A stretch of 64,000 nt of DNA from Maribacter hydrothermalis (GTDB lineage: Bacteria > Bacteroidota > Bacteroidia > Flavobacteriales > Flavobacteriaceae). This document shows, one piece after another, positions 1 through 8,342 of this stretch. Each line of letters begins with the position of its first letter. Position 1 is the stretch's first letter. Below the pieces are notes generated by a model, which was not told where the DNA came from, ran no database searches, and saw only the letters and a list, made by a program, of their open reading frames with translations. The stretch lies in contig NZ_CP018760.1 in the NCBI RefSeq assembly GCF_001913155.1, positions 2,976,001 through 3,040,000 of the forward strand. Reading direction: 5' to 3'. Made by a program: the position numbers and the translations under genes.

Positions 1-102
1 TTCTACTCGGTCACTAGTAGACATATTACTCATTTTTCGACCTATAAATTCTTGAGCTTTTTCAAGTAACTCCATGTGCTTCTTTTTTTTCAAAGTTAAC
101 AT
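1..102 (-). CDS. N-terminus of an unidentified protein, cut by window edge
   Basis: An open frame runs off the left edge on the minus strand. The first possible ATG is at 102 and a second in-frame ATG at 75 (MELLEKAQEF...). Only 34 codons are visible, beginning with a lysine-rich stretch and then a helix-like segment. No domain can be recognised from this fragment. It is divergent from uxaC across 478 bases, so it could share the regulatory region, but that is inference. Confidence 0.4.
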   Translation of the reverse strand, partial: MLTLKKKKHMELLEKAQEFIGRKMSNMSTSDRVE

Positions 103-374
103 AATATTCAAATTACGCAATTCTTTGTCAATTGTATGTAGTTATGAGGGTATTAGATAATAGTATTTATGAACAATTTAACGTATTAAGATAGTTTTGA
201 CCCCTTTTTTCTTCTGTTGCCAGAATCTTTCAAAGATTTTACACATTATATAAGTAATTAATCAAGTGATAGCTATAAGAATAGTATATAAATCAATTTT
301 ATAAATTCATTTATTACAAATCGGGTAAATATATTCCCAATAGTTTTTATTTTATGATATATTTTACTGATTTA

Positions 375-405
375 TTTGCTTAATCTTTAAAATAGGATAT
401 ATTCG
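375..405 (+). promoter_or_regulatory. Candidate Bacteroidota promoter for uxaC-TRAP
   Basis: TTTG at 375-378 is followed after 19 bases by TATATTCG at 398-405. This is one mismatch from the Bacteroidota -7 consensus TAnnTTTG, with the expected spacing. It lies 175 bases before uxaC and directly abuts the LacI-type palindrome at 406-419, so repression by start-site occlusion is plausible. The remainder of the 103-580 gap shows nothing else I can support. Confidence 0.45.
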
Positions 406-419
406 TGTAATCGATTACA
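406..419. promoter_or_regulatory. LacI-family operator, perfect 14-bp palindrome
   Basis: TGTAATCGATTACA is a perfect palindrome with the central CpG typical of LacI-family operators. It sits immediately downstream of the predicted -7 box. The LacI regulator encoded at 5013-6035, convergent to the TRAP genes, is the natural candidate ligand-responsive repressor. The site is read directly from sequence; the regulator assignment is inferred from proximity and family habit. Confidence 0.6.
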
Positions 420-580
420 TAAATTTATTAAACATTTTAAAGCAGGTGCAATCCGTAAATTTAGACATGAAAATATACTATTAAGTAAGTGTAAATAATA
501 AAATAAAATTAGATGATGTCTTTAAATTAAAAAGTTGAAGTATTTTAATTGGCAGGAAGTAAACAGACAAATTAAAATTA

Positions 581-1999
581 ATGAGTAAATCCATTGTAAA
601 AAATAGCACTTTTATCACAGATGATTTTCTTTTAGAGAATGAATTCTCGAAACGGTTATTTCATGAGTATGCATCACAAATGCCCATCATAGATTACCAC
701 TGCCATTTGCCGCCTAATGAGATTTCAAATAATAGACAGTTTGAAAATTTGACGAAAGTATGGAACGACGGCGACCATTATAAATGGCGTGCAATGCGAA
801 CTTTTGGCATTGATGAGAAGTATATTACCGGCAGCGCTCCAGATAAAGAGAAGTTTCTTGAATGGGGCAAGGCTGTGCCCTATACGTTAAGAAATCCGCT
901 GTATCATTGGACACATTTAGAACTGCAACGCTATTTTGATATTGATTTACTATTAAATGCCGACACGGCTAACGAAATTTATGATGATGCTACTGCAAAA
1001 CTTCAATCGCCAGATTATAGTTGCCAGAGTCTGATTAAAAAAATGAACGTAGAGGTTATTTGCACCACAGAAGATCCTATTGATAGTTTGGATAATCACG
1101 TAAAACTAAAGAATAGTAATTTCAATGTAAAAGTAAGCACGGCCTTTAGACCAGATAAAGCGATTGTAATTTCTAGTGATTCGTATCTTGAATATGTAGA
1201 AAAACTGTCGATAGTAAGTAAGGTTACCATTAATTCGTACAAGTCTTTGTGCGATGCGCTTGTGTTACGTTTAGATTACTTTGAAAAAAACGGCTGCACG
1301 TTGTCTGATCATGGTTTAAGTTATGTTCCGTTCAGGTCTTTTACAGATGCGGAGATTGAACATATTTTTCAGAAGAGAACAGAAAGAAAGCAATTATCTT
1401 TAGAGGAAGACGAAAAATTTCAAACGGCTATATTATTATTCTTATGTGAGCAATATCATTCTCGTGGATGGATTCAGCAATTTCACCTTGGCGCATTACG
1501 AAATAACAATGCAAGAATGACCCGAATTCTTGGTCCGGATACTGGTTGGGATTCAATAGGGGATTATTCTCAGGCAAAAACTCTTTCAGGCTTTTTAAAT
1601 GCTTTGGATTCAAAAGATAAACTTACCAAAACTATTTTGTACAATCTAAATCCTGCAGATAATGAAGTATTGGCAACCATGATAGGTAACTACAATGATG
1701 GTAAGGTAAAAGGCAAAATGCAGTTTGGTTCTGGGTGGTGGTTTATGGATCAAAAAGATGGTATGACCAGACAACTGAATGCATTGTCTAATATGGGCTT
1801 AATTAGCTGTTTTATTGGGATGTTGACAGATTCAAGATCTTTTCTTTCATTCCCAAGGCATGAGTATTTTAGGAGAATTGTTTGTAACCTCTTTGGACAA
1901 GAAATGCAAAGAGGTGAACTACCCCAAGATTTTGAATTGGTGGGTAAAATAATTCAGGATATTAGTTATAATAATGCAAAAGAATATTTCAAATTTTAA
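581..1999 (+). CDS. uxaC: Glucuronate (uronate) isomerase UxaC
   Basis: Converts D-glucuronate to D-fructuronate and D-galacturonate to D-tagaturonate (EC 5.3.1.12), the first cytoplasmic step of hexuronate catabolism. The 472-residue length matches the family. It has the amidohydrolase-superfamily metal motif DYHCHL (His40 and His42), plus the family signatures GWWFMDQKDGM and SFLSFPRHEYFRR near the C-terminus. It starts a likely operon with the TRAP transporter 43 bases downstream. A promoter with an overlapping LacI operator lies at 375-419, so induction by a hexuronate intermediate is likely. Confidence 0.95.
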   Translation: MSKSIVKNSTFITDDFLLENEFSKRLFHEYASQMPIIDYHCHLPPNEISNNRQFENLTKVWNDGDHYKWRAMRTFGIDEKYITGSAPDKEKFLEWGKAVPYTLRNPLYHWTHLELQRYFDIDLLLNADTANEIYDDATAKLQSPDYSCQSLIKKMNVEVICTTEDPIDSLDNHVKLKNSNFNVKVSTAFRPDKAIVISSDSYLEYVEKLSIVSKVTINSYKSLCDALVLRLDYFEKNGCTLSDHGLSYVPFRSFTDAEIEHIFQKRTERKQLSLEEDEKFQTAILLFLCEQYHSRGWIQQFHLGALRNNNARMTRILGPDTGWDSIGDYSQAKTLSGFLNALDSKDKLTKTILYNLNPADNEVLATMIGNYNDGKVKGKMQFGSGWWFMDQKDGMTRQLNALSNMGLISCFIGMLTDSRSFLSFPRHEYFRRIVCNLFGQEMQRGELPQDFELVGKIIQDISYNNAKEYFKF

Positions 2000-2042
2000 T
2001 CATAATAGTATCGGTCTTTTCTCATCCGATTAAAACACGACT

Positions 2043-3020
2043 ATGAAAAGTATAAAAATACTATCGCTCTTTATTCTGATTTTAACCTTTCTGGGTTGTG
2101 AAATTCAGACAGAAGCAAAGACTTTGCGTTTGGGTCATGGCTTAGATGTTAGCCATTCTGTACACAAGGCAATGGTGAAAATGGGTGAAGATTTGTTAGA
2201 GCGATCTGCAGGAAAATTAAAACTTGAAATTTATCCTAGTCAACAATTAGGTACGGAGAGGGAGTGTTTAGAGCTATTGCAAATAGGGAGTTTGGATATG
2301 ACCAAAGTTTCTGTGGGAGTTTTAGAGAATTTTGCACCAAAAATGAAGGTACTGGGGCTCCCATTTCTTTTTAGAGATCGTCAGCATTCTTTTAATGTGC
2401 TGGACGGACCAATAGGTGAAATGCTGTTGAACGAAGGGGAGAAATATTGGTTAAAAGGTTTAGGGTACTATGATGCCGGTAGTCGTAGTTTTTATACCAT
2501 GAATAAACCCATTGAAAAACCAGATGATCTTATCGGGGAAAAAATACGTGTAATGGAAAGTGCAACTGCCGTGAATATGGTAAAGGCATTAGGTGGTTCT
2601 CCTACACCTATTTCTTGGGGAGAATTATATACTTCCTTACAGCAAGGTGTTGTAGATGGGGCAGAAAACAATCCACCAAGTTTTTACCTGTCCAGACATT
2701 ATGAAGTCTGTAAATACTATTCTTTAGATGAACATACCGTACTACCAGATGTTTTATTGATAGGTACTTATGTTTATAACAAGTTGAACGAACAAGAGCA
2801 AAAATGGTTAAACGAATCCGTAAAAGAATCTGTAAAATACCAACGTATTCTGTGGGCAGAAGCAGAGGACGAAGCTCTACGCGAAGTTCAAAAAGCGGGT
2901 GTTGAAGTAATACGACCCGATAAATCTCTTTTTGTAGAAAAGGTGAAAGGTATTTTCGAGGGCTATAAAGATGACAAAGAAATATACCCACTTATCAAAC
3001 AAATACAAGAAACCAAATAG
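2043..3020 (+). CDS. dctP: TRAP transporter substrate-binding protein DctP, lipoprotein
   Basis: Captures an organic acid in the periplasm and delivers it to the DctQM membrane subunits. The N-terminus is a lipoprotein signal with lipobox LTFLGC (Cys19), so it is probably membrane-tethered, unlike the free periplasmic DctP of proteobacteria. Family features include YPSQQLGTERE and the segment around EKIRVMES, whose Arg usually binds the substrate carboxylate. It lies six bases before dctQ. Context with uxaC suggests glucuronate, galacturonate or a related uronate as substrate; this is inference. Confidence 0.9.
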   Translation: MKSIKILSLFILILTFLGCEIQTEAKTLRLGHGLDVSHSVHKAMVKMGEDLLERSAGKLKLEIYPSQQLGTERECLELLQIGSLDMTKVSVGVLENFAPKMKVLGLPFLFRDRQHSFNVLDGPIGEMLLNEGEKYWLKGLGYYDAGSRSFYTMNKPIEKPDDLIGEKIRVMESATAVNMVKALGGSPTPISWGELYTSLQQGVVDGAENNPPSFYLSRHYEVCKYYSLDEHTVLPDVLLIGTYVYNKLNEQEQKWLNESVKESVKYQRILWAEAEDEALREVQKAGVEVIRPDKSLFVEKVKGIFEGYKDDKEIYPLIKQIQETK

Positions 3021-3026
3021 TTAACA

Positions 3027-3485
3027 ATGCGAAATAAAATAGATTCCGTTTTAGGAAAGACACTGGTACTTATTATGTCCGTTATGGTCATTAACGTACT
3101 TTGGCAAGTTTTTACACGGTACGTTACGGGCAACCCTAGTTCATTTACCGATGAACTGGCACGTTATTTAATGATTTGGATAGGAGTATTGGGAGCTGCA
3201 TATGTGTCTGGTCGAAATTTACACGTTGCCATTGATATTTTACCACTTAGGCAAAGTAAAAAAACCCAGAAAAAACTGAAGATTATCGTCACCATATTAA
3301 TTATTCTATTTGTCTTTTTCGCGTTTGTAATTGGAGGTTCGAGATTGGTATATATCTCTTATGTTTTAGGGCAGCAATCACCAGCACTTCAATTACCATT
3401 GGCAATCGTTTATCTCATTATTCCTATTAGCGGCTTGTTGATTATGTACTATAAAATATCTGACTTAAAAAATAGTAACTTATGA
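3027..3485 (+). CDS. dctQ: TRAP transporter small membrane subunit DctQ
   Basis: 152 residues with four predicted membrane helices and the DctQ signature FTDELARYLMIW near residue 40. It forms the complex with DctM that drives sodium-coupled uptake of the DctP-bound acid. Its stop codon overlaps the dctM start in an ATGA arrangement (3482-3485), indicating translational coupling. No unusual features. Confidence 0.9.
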   Translation: MRNKIDSVLGKTLVLIMSVMVINVLWQVFTRYVTGNPSSFTDELARYLMIWIGVLGAAYVSGRNLHVAIDILPLRQSKKTQKKLKIIVTILIILFVFFAFVIGGSRLVYISYVLGQQSPALQLPLAIVYLIIPISGLLIMYYKISDLKNSNL

Positions 3486-4780
3486 TGGAGCATCTACCTA
3501 TTCTTGTTTTGGTTATAAGCTTTATATGCTTATTATCAATAGGTACACCTGTTGCATGGAGTATCGCAATTTCATCTTTATTGACCATGTTGGTGAGTAT
3601 ACCCGCAATGCCTGCATTTACTACGGTATCGCAGCGTATGGCTACAGGGTTAGATAGTTTTGCCCTACTGGCAATTCCGTTTTTTGTGCTATCGGGCGAA
3701 CTTATGAATAAAGGAGGTATTGCGCATAGACTTATCGCATTTGCAAAGACTTTAGTAGGTTCTTTTCCTGGCGGTTTGGCATTGATTAACGTTATAGCTG
3801 CTATGTTAATGGGAGCCATTGCAGGATCGGCTATGGCATCTGCATCTGCTATGGGAAGTATCTTAGGTCCAGAGATGGAAAAAGAAGGCTATTCTAAAGA
3901 ATTCGGTGCAGCGGTAAATATTACTTCTGCCACTACAGGCTTAATTATTCCGCCTAGTAATGTATTAATAGTTTACTCTTTGGCGAGTGGTGGCGCATCT
4001 ATTGCAGCCTTGTTCCTAGCGGGATATATCCCTGGGATTATGACGGGGATATTTCTTATGATCGTTGCGGCTTTCTGGGCCAAAAAAAAGAAATATAAAG
4101 TAGGTAAGCGAAGTAGTTTAAAACAAGTGGGTAAAACATTTATAGATGCTCTGCCTAGCCTTTTTATGTTGGTAGTGGTAATTGGTGGTATTGTAACAGG
4201 AATCTTTACGGCAACTGAGGCTTCTGCTATAGCGGTATTGTACAGTTTAATTCTTGGGTTTATTTACAAGGAAATTACCTTGCCAAAGCTACCTCAAATA
4301 TTGTTGGACTCATCTGCCACTACAGCAATTGTAATGCTATTGATTGGGTCGTCTATGTGTATGTCATGGGCATTGTCTTATGAAAATATTCCGCAGGACA
4401 TCAGCAGCGGACTTTTAAGTTTAAGTGATAATAAGATTGTCATTCTTTTGATTATTAACTTACTGTTATTGTTCGTGGGTATTTTTATGGATATGACACC
4501 AGCGGTTTTAATTTTTACTCCAATATTCTTGCCAGTGGTTACCAAATTAGGGCTGGATCCTGTCCACTTCGGTATTATTATGGTATTGAATTTATGTATA
4601 GGTTTATGTACACCGCCCGTAGGCTCGGTCTTGTTTGTTGGGGTGGGTATAGCTAAAACAACTATTGAAAAAGTATTTAAACCTTTACTTCCCTTATTTA
4701 TAGCTATGATAATTGCACTTTTCTTGGTAACCTATATTCCGCAATTAAGCTTATGGTTACCTAGTTTGTTCAATTTGTAG
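3482..4780 (+). CDS. dctM: TRAP transporter large permease subunit DctM
   Basis: 432 residues, strongly hydrophobic, with about 11-12 membrane segments and DctM hallmarks such as the GxIAGSAMASASAMG segment near residues 110-125 and the C-terminal CIGLCTPPVGSVLF. It is the sodium-coupled translocation subunit. The gene starts at tandem ATGs at 3482 and 3485; the first overlaps dctQ by four bases. It ends the uxaC-dctPQM unit and is followed by a 160-bp palindrome rather than a classical terminator. Confidence 0.93.
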   Translation: MMEHLPILVLVISFICLLSIGTPVAWSIAISSLLTMLVSIPAMPAFTTVSQRMATGLDSFALLAIPFFVLSGELMNKGGIAHRLIAFAKTLVGSFPGGLALINVIAAMLMGAIAGSAMASASAMGSILGPEMEKEGYSKEFGAAVNITSATTGLIIPPSNVLIVYSLASGGASIAALFLAGYIPGIMTGIFLMIVAAFWAKKKKYKVGKRSSLKQVGKTFIDALPSLFMLVVVIGGIVTGIFTATEASAIAVLYSLILGFIYKEITLPKLPQILLDSSATTAIVMLLIGSSMCMSWALSYENIPQDISSGLLSLSDNKIVILLIINLLLLFVGIFMDMTPAVLIFTPIFLPVVTKLGLDPVHFGIIMVLNLCIGLCTPPVGSVLFVGVGIAKTTIEKVFKPLLPLFIAMIIALFLVTYIPQLSLWLPSLFNL

Positions 4781-4784
4781 ATTT

Positions 4785-4944
4785 GAACTCATCTTGACTT
4801 TTTGTTTGAAACCGAGAATTATGGCTTTTATGCGGTAACGAATTCATTTTGAGTTACATAGCTATAGCTGCGGAACTCAAAAATGACAAAATTAGGGTGC
4901 AAAATGTATAATTCGTAGGTAAAAGAAAAAGTCAAGTCGAGTTC
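4785..4944. repeat. 160-bp imperfect palindrome, MITE-like or bidirectional terminator
   Basis: The element begins GAACTC and ends GAGTTC and is symmetric about 4864.5 with no indels between arms. The outer arms 4785-4803 and 4926-4944 pair in 17 of 19 positions (GAACTCnnCTTGACTTTTT). The inner stem 4847-4882 pairs TTTTGAGTT with AACTCAAAA around the 10-bp palindrome AGCTATAGCT. It fills the gap between convergent dctM and lacI. TTT flanks both ends, which could be a short target duplication or chance. No open frame is inside. Confidence 0.65.
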
Positions 4945-5012
4945 TTTGTATAGATTGAGCTGAAAAGGATGGTTGAAATTAACATTGAATAATAGAAAAT
5001 GTAGTGAAAATT

Positions 5013-6035
5013 CTATTTTAACTTACTAGATGATTTTCTAACTATTAATGTTGTTGGAAGAATAACGTCTTTTTGAACCATTATAGTTTGATCATTTTCA
5101 ATTTGTTCCAAGAATACTTGTGCAGCCATTTTTCCCATTTCTACGGGTGACTGGTCTACAGAGCTAATAGCGGGCTCTAAAAATTGAGTAAAAGGTTCAT
5201 TACTAAAACCAATGACACAAAAATCTTCAGGTATTTTAATGGATTTACTCTGTAGATATTTCACAGCTCCTAAAATACCATTATCTGTAGAAGAGAAAAT
5301 TGCATCTGGTGGTACTGGTAGTTTCATTAGTTTTTTAGCAGCCTCCTTACCTGCCTCCATATCACTTTTTAAATAAATTACATATTCATTTTTAAACGGA
5401 AGGCCATGTTTTTTTAAGGCATCTTTATAACCATTAAATCGGTTTTTATAAAGTATAATATCTTGATTTACACTAAAATGTGCTATTCTTTTGCAGCCTT
5501 GTTTTATTAAATGTTCTGTAGCATCGAAACCACCCTTGTAATCATTTATTGTTATGGTACTTATATTTTCATATTTCAAAACCCTATCAAAGAAAATAAA
5601 AGGTATAGATTTCTTTAATTCTTTACGTAATTCTTCCTTGTTACTATTTGTAAAAGAAGTGGAAAGTAAAATTCCATCGACCTGCGCATTAATTAAATTT
5701 TGAATAATTTTCTTTTCTCGATCTTTGTCCTCGTGAGTTTGAGAAATAATTACATGAAAACCTTTAGGATATAATTCATCTTCAATACCACGAATAACAG
5801 AAGCAAAGAAATTTTTATTGATAAAAGGAACCACGACTCCTACGTTTTTACTTTTACCACTTTTAAGCGCCAATGCCAATCTATTTTGTTTGTAATTTAG
5901 TTTAGTGGCAGTTTCTAGTACTAGCTTACGTGTTTTTTCGCTGATTTTAGGGTTATTGTTTAAGGCCCTTGAAACTGTTGCTGCAGTAATTTTCAGTTCT
6001 TTTGCAATGTCGTAAATAGTTGCTTTCTTTTTCAT
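5013..6035 (-). CDS. LacI-family transcriptional regulator
   Basis: Sugar-responsive repressor with an N-terminal LacI helix-turn-helix (ATIYDIAKELKITAATVSRA) and hinge, then a periplasmic-binding-protein-like effector domain of about 270 residues (GVVVPFINKNFFASVIRGIE onward). I take the ATG at 6035 (MKKKATIYD) as the start; an in-frame ATG 12 codons upstream would add an unusual leader. It is convergent to the uxaC-TRAP operon and most likely binds the palindrome at 406-419. The effector is unknown, perhaps a hexuronate pathway intermediate. Confidence 0.9.
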   Translation of the reverse strand: MKKKATIYDIAKELKITAATVSRALNNNPKISEKTRKLVLETATKLNYKQNRLALALKSGKSKNVGVVVPFINKNFFASVIRGIEDELYPKGFHVIISQTHEDKDREKKIIQNLINAQVDGILLSTSFTNSNKEELRKELKKSIPFIFFDRVLKYENISTITINDYKGGFDATEHLIKQGCKRIAHFSVNQDIILYKNRFNGYKDALKKHGLPFKNEYVIYLKSDMEAGKEAAKKLMKLPVPPDAIFSSTDNGILGAVKYLQSKSIKIPEDFCVIGFSNEPFTQFLEPAISSVDQSPVEMGKMAAQVFLEQIENDQTIMVQKDVILPTTLIVRKSSSKLK

Positions 6036-6105
6036 AAAAAAGTGTACAGTAAAGTTACGATTATTGAACAATTTTAAGCTGTTCTAAAGTGCTTAAATAC
6101 GAACT

Positions 6106-6770
6106 CTATTTAAAATTCAAAACTAAAACCTTCTTCTGCTTATTCATGGTCAAATTGAGATAGAAAAGCGCCTTTTTAAATAAACTTATGTCTTTCTCAT
6201 TCATTTTTATTAAGATATCATTAATATTAACTTTATTATTGAAGTTCCTTTGTTTCGGTTTAGTTTCTTAAATGAATTTATATAATTTTTGTAACTGGCA
6301 CATCGTAAATTTTTCGGGTAAAAGTTTAAAGCCAATCGGCTTGCTTAATGCTCTTCTACGTAGCCTACCAACTGTTTTTTCAACCATAAGATTGTGTTCA
6401 AAAATAAGTTTTGGAGCATCTATTATATTAAGCCCTTGTATTGGATTTTGTTTTAAAAGTTCTTTATTATGTGTTGTTATATCAATTAAGGCGTAATACG
6501 CAACAAATATGGTTCTTTCCGCTGGGTCTCTGTCTACTTTAGAAAAGGAGTAAACCTGTGCTATGTAAATATTATTAAGACCTGTAAGGTGATGTAGAAT
6601 TCGAATGGCAGATTGGTCAAAATTTTCTTACTTGGTTATAAAGCCACCTATAAAACCCTTTCCCTTTTTCGGGTTCAAAATCACGTTGAACAAGTATTAT
6701 TTATAATTCTTCCTTGTCAAAACCGAAAATGATTTAGTCTACTGCAAGAAGGATTTTCTTTACTATTCTA
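6106..6770 (-). pseudogene. Broken Nudix-domain (AraR/NrtR-like) transcriptional regulator
   Basis: Translating the minus strand in pieces gives a recognisable Nudix plus winged-helix regulator. The pieces are KENPSC..VD*IIFGFDKEEL*, then VQRDFEPEKGKG, then GGFITK*ENFDQSAIRIL, then HHLTGLNNIYIAQVYSFSKV and DRDPAERTIFVAYYALID. They are followed by a wing region ending LLPEKFTMCQLQKLYKFI* and QRNFNNKV. In-frame stops lie at 6734-6736, 6701-6703, 6628-6630 and 6268-6270. There are frameshifts near 6742 and at the WSLMGG region (about 6645-6660). In Bacteroidota this family (AraR type) controls pentose or other sugar operons. The neighbouring mutarotase/symporter operon was probably its target. 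Confidence 0.8.
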
Positions 6771-7145
6771 ACTCTAAAGCATATTAAAATCGATGCGGCA
6801 GTTACTTAATATGATTCTCTGAATCTGTGGTATTTTATTAAGTGCAAGACTTCAACACTTTTGGTATAAAGGCTTTTTTTAGTCTTTTACTGTCGTGTCG
6901 TAGCGCTCTTAGTTATAAAGTAGTATTCCTTTTTTAAATTTTTTTGAGTGCGCACGTATTAAATGTGCGGACAATACCTTTTTGGGTACTAGTTAATTAA
7001 TTAGTAGTATGCGTTGGAGTTTTTGTTATTTTAACCTTTAAAACTGGCTTAAAATTATTTATTTTTAGATGCGTTATCAATGAGCCTTATGTTATTCTAA
7101 ATCTCAGATTCGTTCTATAATTTATAAAAATAAAATATCGAAAAA
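6771..7145. other. Intergenic region upstream of mutarotase operon
   Basis: 375 bases with no supportable gene. A small hairpin CGCAC/GTGCG lies at about 6955-6973. The region presumably holds the promoter of the 7146 operon and the former binding site of the broken Nudix regulator, but I cannot assign either with confidence. Confidence 0.4.
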
Positions 7146-8333
7146 ATGATGTTGAAACTAGTTAGTAGAAATAGTATAAGTATAGTATTTTTAGTTATTT
7201 TGATAGGAATTAGTAGTTGTAAAAATAATAAGGCTAATAAATCTACTTTAGTTACCCAAACAAATATACAACCAGTGAGTATTACGAAAAACAGTTACGG
7301 AACAACTACAAATTCAGAAAATGTAGATAAATTTATTTTAAGCAATAAGGGTGGTGTCGAAGTAGAAATAATAACCTATGGAGGTAGAATTACGTCATTA
7401 AAAACAGTTGATAATAAAGGGAATTTAGAGAATGTTGTTTTAGGTTTTGAAGATTTGGAGCAATACGAAAAACCTAATCCTTATTTCGGCGCTTTAGTGG
7501 GGCGGTATGGTAACAGAATTGCAAATGGAAAATTTATCTTGAACAACACGGAATATACTTTAGCAAAAAATAATGGTGAAAATAGTCTTCACGGCGGATT
7601 AAAGGGTTTTGATAAAGTTGTATGGAAGGTAGAAGATGTAAAAGATGGTGATAAGGGAGTTTTAAAATTAAGTTATGTAAGTAAGGATATGGAGGAAGGT
7701 TTCCCTGGTAGCTTGACTACTTTTGTTACGTACACCTTAAATGCAGATAATAGTTTGGATGTACTTTATGAGGCAACTACCGATAAAACTACTATAGTTA
7801 ATCTTACGCAGCATACTTATTTTAATCTCTCAGGAAATTTTTCGGAGTCAATAGTAGATCATGAAGTAGAAATATATGCCGATAAATTTGTGCCTGTTGA
7901 TGACGATTTAATTCCATTAGGAAACTTAGCTTCCGTTGACGGAACTCCTTTTGATTTTAGGACATCAAAACTAGTTAGCCGGGATATTAATTCGAAAAAT
8001 GAACAAATTGTTATTGGGGGTGGATATGATCATTGTTGGGTTTTAAATAATCCTGAAGTTGGGTATCGTTCTGTTGCCAAAGTATATCATTCAAAATCAG
8101 GTAGGGCCATGGAGGTTTTAACAAATGAGCCTGGTGTGCAGTTTTATACGGGTAATTTTTTAGACGGGACATTACCTTCGCCAAACGGTGGTACATTTGA
8201 TAAGAGAAGCGGTTTTTGTTTAGAGACCCAGCATTATCCCGATACACCAAATCAACCAAATTTTCCAACTGTAACTTTAGTTCCGGGCGAGACATATTCG
8301 TCTAAAACTACTTTTAAATTTTCCACCAAATAA
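7146..8333 (+). CDS. galM: Aldose 1-epimerase (mutarotase), lipoprotein
   Basis: Interconverts alpha and beta anomers of hexoses or pentoses (EC 5.1.3.3). It carries a lipoprotein signal with lipobox GISSC (Cys25), so it acts in the periplasm or at the envelope, preparing sugars for uptake by the adjacent symporter. The galactose mutarotase fold is clear: VGRYGNRIANG, catalytic His223 in NLTQHTYFNLSG, and catalytic Glu360 in FCLETQHYPDTPNQPNF. The start is one of tandem ATGs at 7146/7149. It lies nine bases before the symporter, forming a two-gene operon. Its regulator gene upstream is broken. Confidence 0.93.
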   Translation: MMLKLVSRNSISIVFLVILIGISSCKNNKANKSTLVTQTNIQPVSITKNSYGTTTNSENVDKFILSNKGGVEVEIITYGGRITSLKTVDNKGNLENVVLGFEDLEQYEKPNPYFGALVGRYGNRIANGKFILNNTEYTLAKNNGENSLHGGLKGFDKVVWKVEDVKDGDKGVLKLSYVSKDMEEGFPGSLTTFVTYTLNADNSLDVLYEATTDKTTIVNLTQHTYFNLSGNFSESIVDHEVEIYADKFVPVDDDLIPLGNLASVDGTPFDFRTSKLVSRDINSKNEQIVIGGGYDHCWVLNNPEVGYRSVAKVYHSKSGRAMEVLTNEPGVQFYTGNFLDGTLPSPNGGTFDKRSGFCLETQHYPDTPNQPNFPTVTLVPGETYSSKTTFKFSTK

Positions 8334-8342
8334 ATCACTTCC

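Noticed and set aside
6272..6496. 74-codon open frame on the plus strand
   Set aside because: It lies antisense to the recognisable Nudix-regulator pseudogene; the minus-strand reading is the meaningful one.
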